A stretch of DNA of 10,669 nt from an uncultured beta proteobacterium (GTDB taxonomy: Bacteria; Pseudomonadota; Gammaproteobacteria; Burkholderiales; Rhodocyclaceae), in assembly GCA_903933395.1 (NCBI GenBank), contig CAIZKA010000075.1:1-10669 (forward strand), in the 5' to 3' direction. Every line of letters starts with the position of its first letter. The stretch's first letter is position 1. This document shows, in pieces, positions 7,159 through 10,669 of this stretch. The notes beneath the pieces were generated by a model. That model did no database searches. It was not told the DNA's origin and saw nothing but the letters and a program-made list of their open reading frames with translations. Both the position numbers and the translations under genes were made by a program.

Positions 7159-7631
7159 CATTTTTCCTTTTTGGGGTGCATGGTCATGAGGGTCTGCTGC
7201 ATGGTGGCGCAATGGGTGGCGTGGCCGTTCTTGATCGCATACACCTCGCCGCGGGTAATCACGAGGTTGCGGCCGGACTTCAGCACCTGACCTTCGGCAA
7301 CCAGGAATTCGCCGTCGGCGGGCGCCAGCAGGTTGAGCTTGAACTCGACGGTCAGCACTTCGGCGCCGGGTGACATCAGCGTGAGCCCGGCGTAACCGCC
7401 GGCGCTGTCGACAATGGTGGCGGTCACGCCGGCGTGGAAAAAACCGTTCTGCTGCGTCAGGTCGTCGCGGAAGCGCACGCGAATTTCGCAATGGCCGGGG
7501 GCGAGGGCTACCATTTCCGCGCCGATCAGCGCCATTACGCCCTGGCGGGCGAAGCTGCCGCGCACCGTCGCCTCCCAGTCGGGATTGCGCGGTTCATGAG
7601 TCCTGCTGGCGGGACGTAGGGTATGGGGCAT
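7158..7631 (-). CDS. PaaI-like hotdog-fold thioesterase (first gene of the operon)
   Basis: A 157-residue hotdog-fold thioesterase of the PaaI/YiiD-like group. Visible are the motif QQNGFFHAGVTATIVDSAGGYAG (about 60-82), with His66-Ala-Gly68 in place of the commoner HGG and Asp75 on the central helix, then a LTVEFKLNLLAPADGEFLVAEG strand pair. It is the first gene after the palindromic operator and promoter. The ATG start has a strong GGAGG site (7636-7640) 4 nt upstream. It overlaps the isovaleryl-CoA dehydrogenase start by 1 nt. It shares only the fold-level signature with the other thioesterase two genes downstream, so the two are probably separate subfamilies with different substrates and not a recent duplication. 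The substrate is not readable from sequence; a housekeeping role in freeing CoA during leucine catabolism is inference. Confidence 0.9.
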   Translation of the reverse strand: MPHTLRPASRTHEPRNPDWEATVRGSFARQGVMALIGAEMVALAPGHCEIRVRFRDDLTQQNGFFHAGVTATIVDSAGGYAGLTLMSPGAEVLTVEFKLNLLAPADGEFLVAEGQVLKSGRNLVITRGEVYAIKNGHATHCATMQQTLMTMHPKKEK

Positions 7632-7652
7632 GTTTCCTCCGGCGGGTAGCGC

Positions 7653-7681
7653 ATGGTAGTTGACGTTGACGTCAACGTCAA
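7653..7681 (-). promoter_or_regulatory. Predicted sigma-70-type promoter of the liu operon
   Basis: On the minus strand TTGACG (7681-7676; 5 of 6 to TTGACA) is followed after exactly 17 nt by TACCAT (7658-7653; 4 of 6 to TATAAT). Transcription would start around 7646, leaving a very short leader before the GGAGG site and ATG at 7631. The -35 box and the entire spacer lie inside the 32-bp palindrome, and the -10 box straddles its edge. A 17-bp spacing is normal for sigma-70 and differs from the 19-20 bp typical of classical MerR-activated promoters, so repression by operator occupancy is as plausible as activation. Predicted by eye only. Confidence 0.55.
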
Positions 7682-7686
7682 CTACC
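7655..7686. promoter_or_regulatory. 32-bp perfect palindrome, likely LiuR/MerR operator
   Basis: Every base pairs across the centre between 7670 and 7671; the symmetry stops at 7654/7687. Each arm reads GGTAG then TTGACGTTGAC, so the TTGACG half-site is repeated in tandem in each arm. A long dyad placed between a MerR-family gene and its target operon is what the LiuR regulators of branched-chain catabolism use, and the ACGT-rich core resembles their reported sites as I recall them. It overlaps the last codons and TGA stop of the regulator gene and the predicted operon promoter. A hairpin role is less likely, since no T-tract follows on either strand and the operon would have to be read through it. 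Confidence 0.8.
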
Positions 7687-8112
7687 CGGAGCCTTTTTTG
7701 TACCTAGTCTTGGGTGGCGAACGCGTGGCGCTGCAGTGTCTTCGGCCTTGAGCATCTCGCGGCACTGGCGCTCGAAGCGGGCGATTTCCTTGAGCACGGC
7801 CTGGATGTCGTCGCGCTGCTGCTCCAGCGCCGCACGGCGCTGCGCCAACACATCGAGGAATGACTGCAACTGGGTCGACTCATCCTCGACCGTGTCGTAC
7901 ATGTCGATCAGTTCCTTGATCTCGGCCAGGCTGAGCCCCAGGCGCTTGCCGCGCAGGGCCAGCTTCAGGCGGGTCTGGTCGCGCTTGCTGTAGATCCGGT
8001 TGCCGCCCTCCCGCGCCGGCGACACCAGGCCGTGGGACTCCCAGTAGCGTATGGCGCGGGTGGTGACGCCGAAATCACGGGCCAATTCGGTGATGGTTTG
8101 GGTTTCGCTCAT
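7678..8112 (-). CDS. liuR: MerR-family transcriptional regulator, LiuR type
   Basis: A 144-residue DNA-binding regulator, likely controlling the leucine/isovalerate operon directly downstream. The N-terminal winged helix-turn-helix is clear: ITELARDFGVTTRAIRYWESHGL (about 7-29), wing residues around GGNRIYSKRD (36-45), then RGKRLGLSLAEIKELIDMYD (54-73), a stretch characteristic of LiuR proteins. Residues about 80-122 form the antiparallel coiled-coil dimer helix (QLQSFLDVLAQRRAALEQQR and following). There is a single cysteine (118) and no metal-binding cysteine pattern, so a metal sensor is unlikely; the effector is presumably an acyl-CoA intermediate (inference). The ATG at 8112 is chosen because family members begin a few residues before the helix-turn-helix; an in-frame ATG at 8151 would add 13 residues and has a slightly better AGGG upstream, so it is not excluded. 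The gene ends inside the operator palindrome, 46 bp before the next start. Confidence 0.9.
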   Translation of the reverse strand: MSETQTITELARDFGVTTRAIRYWESHGLVSPAREGGNRIYSKRDQTRLKLALRGKRLGLSLAEIKELIDMYDTVEDESTQLQSFLDVLAQRRAALEQQRDDIQAVLKEIARFERQCREMLKAEDTAAPRVRHPRLGTKKAPGS

Positions 8113-8246
8113 GGTAACGGGCCGGCAGGCCTTCGATGCTGCACTGCACATAAAGCCCTGAAAATTGGATATGATGGTAGACCAACTGTCGACAAGTTAA
8201 GCAGATTTCGCCTACCGATGCAAAAAACCCGGCCCAGAGATACGGC
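8113..8246. promoter_or_regulatory. Divergent intergenic region between liuR and the hydrolase gene
   Basis: This 134-bp stretch must hold the promoters of liuR (leftward) and of the hydrolase-phaC pair (rightward). It is locally AT-richer, especially 8150-8210. A rightward -10-like hexamer TATGAT (8170-8175, 5 of 6) has no convincing -35 at 16-18 bp; TGCACA (8145-8150) sits 19 bp upstream. A perfect 8-bp palindrome TGTCGACA (8187-8194) is flanked by an imperfect extension (AACT to the left, AGTT to the right). No copy of the TTGACG-type operator is seen here, so there is no visible sign of autoregulation by the same site. Confidence 0.4.
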
Positions 8247-9263
8247 TTGAACGCTCCCATCGCCTACCCGCACGAGACCGCCCCGGCCCCCGGCACGGCC
8301 GTGCCTGTCGCCCCCGGCATCGAATGGATGTGCATGCCCCTGCCGTTTGCGCTGAACCACATCAACCTCTGGCTGCTGGCCGACGGCGACGGTTACGCGG
8401 CGGTGGATACCGGCTTCTCCCTGGATCCGGTCAAGGAAGCCTGGAAGTCGGCGCTGACGGAACGGCGGCTGACGCGCTGCATCGTCACCCATTGCCACCC
8501 CGACCATCTCGGCCTCGCCGCCTGGCTGGAGCAGGAAACCGGCGCCCCGCTGTGGATTGCCCAGGGCGAATACCTGGCGGCGCACATGATGGCCGAACAG
8601 ATCTCAGGCTACGCGATCTCCTCCATGGTCGAGTTCTTTCGCCGCCACGGCCTCGACCAGGCGCGCATCGACGCCCTGACCGCGCGCGGCAACGGCTACA
8701 AGCGCGGCGTACCGGAAATCCCCGCCACCTTCCAGCGCCTGTTCGCCGACCAGTTGCTGAAAATCGGCGACCACGAATGGCGCACCATCGTCGGCCATGG
8801 CCACGCCCCGGAACACATGAGCCTGTACTGCGCGGAACTCGGCGTGCTGATTTCCGGCGACATGCTGCTGCCGCGCATCTCGACCAATATTTCGGTGATG
8901 GCCAGCAATCCCCACGGCGATCCGCTCGGACTTTTCCTCGCTTCCATCGACGGCTTTCGCGCCCTGCCCGAAGACACGCTGGTGCTGCCTTCGCACGGCC
9001 GGCCCTTCCGCGGCCTGCATGCCCGCGTCGATCAGTTGCACGCCCACCATGCCGAACGCTGCGAAGTGCTGCTGGCGGCCTGCAAGGGCAATCCTCGCTC
9101 CGCCGCGGACTTGATCGCTGTGCTGTTCAACCGCGAAATTCCCGACCCGCACCAGACCATGTTCGCCATGGGCGAAGCCATCGCCCACCTGAATTACCTG
9201 GAACACGCAGGAAAAATGCAGCGCATCGAAGAGAACGGTCTGATCCGTTTTGTCAGCAGTTAA
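8247..9263 (+). CDS. Metallo-beta-lactamase-fold hydrolase (LACTB2/glyoxalase II-like)
   Basis: A 338-residue member of the metallo-beta-lactamase superfamily, predicted cytoplasmic zinc hydrolase; the substrate is unknown, with thioester or other ester hydrolysis being typical of this branch. The core is VDTGF (53-57), the THCHPDHLG metal motif (81-89; His82, His84, Asp86, His87), GHGHAPEHMSLYC (183-195) with third ligand His186, SGDMLLPR with bridging Asp205, and PSHGRPFRG with His250. The C-terminal 80 residues (HHAERCEVLLAACKGNPRSAADLIAVLF and on) look like the winged-helix tail of LACTB2-like proteins. The start is TTG: no in-frame ATG or GTG lies between it and the upstream stop at 8178-8180, and homologues as I recall them carry a proline-rich leader before the PLPFALNHINLWLL block, arguing against the ATG at 8328. 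The ribosome site is weak (AGAGA, 8236-8240). phaC follows 14 bp later, probably cotranscribed. Confidence 0.9.
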   Translation: MNAPIAYPHETAPAPGTAVPVAPGIEWMCMPLPFALNHINLWLLADGDGYAAVDTGFSLDPVKEAWKSALTERRLTRCIVTHCHPDHLGLAAWLEQETGAPLWIAQGEYLAAHMMAEQISGYAISSMVEFFRRHGLDQARIDALTARGNGYKRGVPEIPATFQRLFADQLLKIGDHEWRTIVGHGHAPEHMSLYCAELGVLISGDMLLPRISTNISVMASNPHGDPLGLFLASIDGFRALPEDTLVLPSHGRPFRGLHARVDQLHAHHAERCEVLLAACKGNPRSAADLIAVLFNREIPDPHQTMFAMGEAIAHLNYLEHAGKMQRIEENGLIRFVSS

Positions 9264-9266
9264 CCC

Positions 9267-9272
9267 AAGGAG
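9267..9272 (+). promoter_or_regulatory. Ribosome binding site of phaC
   Basis: AAGGAG is placed 5 nt before the ATG at 9278, directly after the TAA of the upstream hydrolase gene. It fixes the phaC start and shows that phaC can be translated independently of the upstream gene, although the 14-bp gap suggests a shared transcript. Confidence 0.8.
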
Positions 9273-9277
9273 TCGTC

Positions 9278-10669
9278 ATGCCCGCAACGGAAAAAAATAA
9301 TCTGCCCGATCCCAAGGAAATCGCCAGGACCTACGCCGAGGTCGCCCAGCGCGCCTCGAACCTGATCTCGGCACACACCAAGCGCCAGATGAAGAAGGGC
9401 GTTTCCGCGCCTACCGACGAACTGGGCATCGCGCAGGCCTTCATGGACATGATGGCGCACATGCTGGCCAATCCCTACAAGATGGCGCAGGCGCAGATGA
9501 ACCTGGTGTGGGATTATTTTTCGCTGTGGCAGCACTCGATGCTGCGCTCCATGGGCATGGAAGGCACGCCGATCGCGGCGCCGAAGAAGGGCGACAACCG
9601 CTTCAAGGACGCGCACTGGGAAGAGCACTTCCTGTTCGACTTCATCAAGCAGAGCTATCTCATCAGCGCCCGCCACATCCATGATGCGGTCAGCAACGTG
9701 GAGGGCCTCGAAGACATTTCGAAGAAGAAGGTGAACTTCTTCACCCGCCAGTTCATCGACGCTCTGTCGCCCTCCAACTTCGCCGCGACCAACCCCGAAG
9801 TCCTGCGCGAAACGGTCAGGACCCACGGCCAGAACCTGCTCAAGGGCTTCAACAACCTGCTGCGCGACATCGAGGAAGGCGACGGCCAGCTGCGCGTCAA
9901 GATGACCGATCCTGCCGCCTTCGAGATGGGCAGGAACGTCGCCACCGCCAAGGGCAAGGTGGTATTCCAGAACGAGATGATCCAGCTGATCCAGTTCAAC
10001 CCGGCCACCAAGGAACAGTACAAGCGGCCCCTGCTGATCGTCCCGCCCTGGATCAACAAGTACTACATCCTCGACCTGCGCGAGAGCAATTCCTGGATCA
10101 AATGGTGCACCGATCAGGGCCACACCGTGTTCGTCATCTCCTGGGTCAATCCCGATGCGAAGCTGGCGGAGAAGACCTTTGAGGACTACGTGGCCCAGGG
10201 CTCGCTGGCGGCCATCGACGCCGTATGCCGGCAGACCGGCGAAAAGGAACTCAACCTGATCGGTTACTGCCTCGGCGGCACCCTGCTCGGCTCGACCATG
10301 GGCTACATGGCGGCCAAGAAGGACAAGCGCGTGGCCTCGGCGACCTTCTTCGTCGCCCTGCTCGACTTCTCCATTCCCGGCGAACTCGGCGTCTTCATCG
10401 ACGAAGGCCAGATTTCCAGCCTGGAAAAGAAAATGGAACAGCGCGGCTACCTCGATGGCTCGGAGATGGCCGGCACCTTCAACATGCTGCGCTCCAACGA
10501 CCTGATCTGGTCCTTTGTGGTCAACAACTACCTGATGGGCAAGGATCCCTTCCCCTTCGACCTGCTCTACTGGAATTCCGATTCCACGCGCATGCCCTAC
10601 AAGATGCACAGCTACTACCTGCGCAACATGTACCTCGACAACCGCCTGCGCGAGCCGGGCGGCATCACC
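9278..10669 (+). CDS. phaC: Class I polyhydroxyalkanoate synthase, partial at the 3' end
   Basis: Polymerises (R)-3-hydroxyacyl-CoA, mainly 3-hydroxybutyryl-CoA, into storage polyester on the surface of intracellular granules. The 464 residues present include the N-terminal domain that class I synthases use for granule and dimer contacts (FFTRQFIDALSPSNFAATNPE, NLLKGFNNLLRDIEEGDGQL), the core entry PLLIVPPWINKYYILDLRESNSWIKW, VFVISWVNPD, and the lipase-like box GYCLGG with nucleophile Cys331, corresponding to Cys319 of Cupriavidus necator PhaC. DLLYWNSDSTRMPYKMHSYYLRNMYLDN follows near the end. Compared with the 589-residue C. necator enzyme, about 120-130 residues including catalytic Asp and His lie beyond the right edge. 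The start has an AAGGAG site. No phaA/phaB/phaP is visible here, but the nearby thiolase could supply acetoacetyl-CoA. Class I is chosen over class III because of the long N-terminal domain. Confidence 0.96.
   Translation, partial: MPATEKNNLPDPKEIARTYAEVAQRASNLISAHTKRQMKKGVSAPTDELGIAQAFMDMMAHMLANPYKMAQAQMNLVWDYFSLWQHSMLRSMGMEGTPIAAPKKGDNRFKDAHWEEHFLFDFIKQSYLISARHIHDAVSNVEGLEDISKKKVNFFTRQFIDALSPSNFAATNPEVLRETVRTHGQNLLKGFNNLLRDIEEGDGQLRVKMTDPAAFEMGRNVATAKGKVVFQNEMIQLIQFNPATKEQYKRPLLIVPPWINKYYILDLRESNSWIKWCTDQGHTVFVISWVNPDAKLAEKTFEDYVAQGSLAAIDAVCRQTGEKELNLIGYCLGGTLLGSTMGYMAAKKDKRVASATFFVALLDFSIPGELGVFIDEGQISSLEKKMEQRGYLDGSEMAGTFNMLRSNDLIWSFVVNNYLMGKDPFPFDLLYWNSDSTRMPYKMHSYYLRNMYLDNRLREPGGIT

Noticed and set aside
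5993..7491. Upstream extension of isovaleryl-CoA dehydrogenase to 7491
   Set aside because: The added 110 residues are arginine-rich shadow of the thioesterase frame; family homology and a ribosome site fix the start at 7158 (or 7161).
7655..7686. Palindrome as a transcription terminator of liuR
   Set aside because: No T-tract follows on either strand, the GC-rich stem-plus-T pattern is absent, and a -35/-10 pair overlaps it; an operator explains it better.
9260..10609. Long open frame (449 codons) on the minus strand opposite phaC
   Set aside because: It is the complement of a clear PhaC coding sequence in GC-rich DNA, its product is a low-complexity His/Gly/Val/Ala-rich sequence with no motif, and it has no ribosome site.
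1..10669. Mobile elements, CRISPR, tRNA, rRNA, defence or phage genes
   Set aside because: I searched by eye on both strands and saw no repeat arrays, transposase motifs or structural RNA signatures; all coding capacity is explained by metabolic and regulatory genes.

Overview
The window is GC-rich, densely packed bacterial DNA. Its gene content is that of a betaproteobacterium, most plausibly from the Rhodocyclales (Azoarcus/Thauera-like). That placement rests on protein style and gene content only, because there is no rRNA or other phylogenetic marker. It looks like chromosomal catabolic DNA: I see no insertion sequence, phage gene, CRISPR array, tRNA or rRNA.

Left and centre (1 to about 8112) all read leftwards on the minus strand. 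In transcription order: a MerR-family regulator of the LiuR type (8112-7678), a 32-bp perfect palindrome that is its likely operator (7655-7686), and then eight tightly packed genes. These are a small PaaI-like thioesterase, isovaleryl-CoA dehydrogenase (liuA/ivd), a second PaaI-like thioesterase, a GNAT acetyltransferase fused to a beta-carbonic anhydrase, a thiolase, a short-chain-type acyl-CoA dehydrogenase, a DsbA-fold/2-hydroxychromene-2-carboxylate-isomerase-like protein, and the carboxyltransferase subunit of 3-methylcrotonyl-CoA carboxylase (liuB/mccB), which runs off the left edge. Junctions range from an 8-nt overlap to a 12-nt gap, so this is very probably one operon for leucine/isovalerate breakdown. 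The remaining pathway genes (biotin-carrying subunit, methylglutaconyl-CoA hydratase, HMG-CoA lyase) would be expected beyond the left edge.

Right (8247 to end) reads rightwards. It holds a metallo-beta-lactamase-fold hydrolase with a TTG start and, 14 bp later, a class I polyhydroxyalkanoate synthase (phaC), cut by the right edge just before its catalytic Asp and His. A 134-bp divergent intergenic region separates the two blocks.

Functionally, isovaleryl-CoA dehydrogenase makes 3-methylcrotonyl-CoA, and the MccAB carboxylase then consumes bicarbonate. The in-operon carbonic anhydrase can supply that bicarbonate, and it retains the residues of the allosteric bicarbonate site of type II beta-carbonic anhydrases. 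The thiolase and neighbouring phaC suggest that the acetyl-CoA formed can be stored as polyhydroxybutyrate. The most unusual items are the GNAT-carbonic anhydrase fusion and the operator built from doubled TTGACG half-sites that overlaps both the stop codon of the regulator and a well-spaced promoter. I found no evidence of a completely new type of system.
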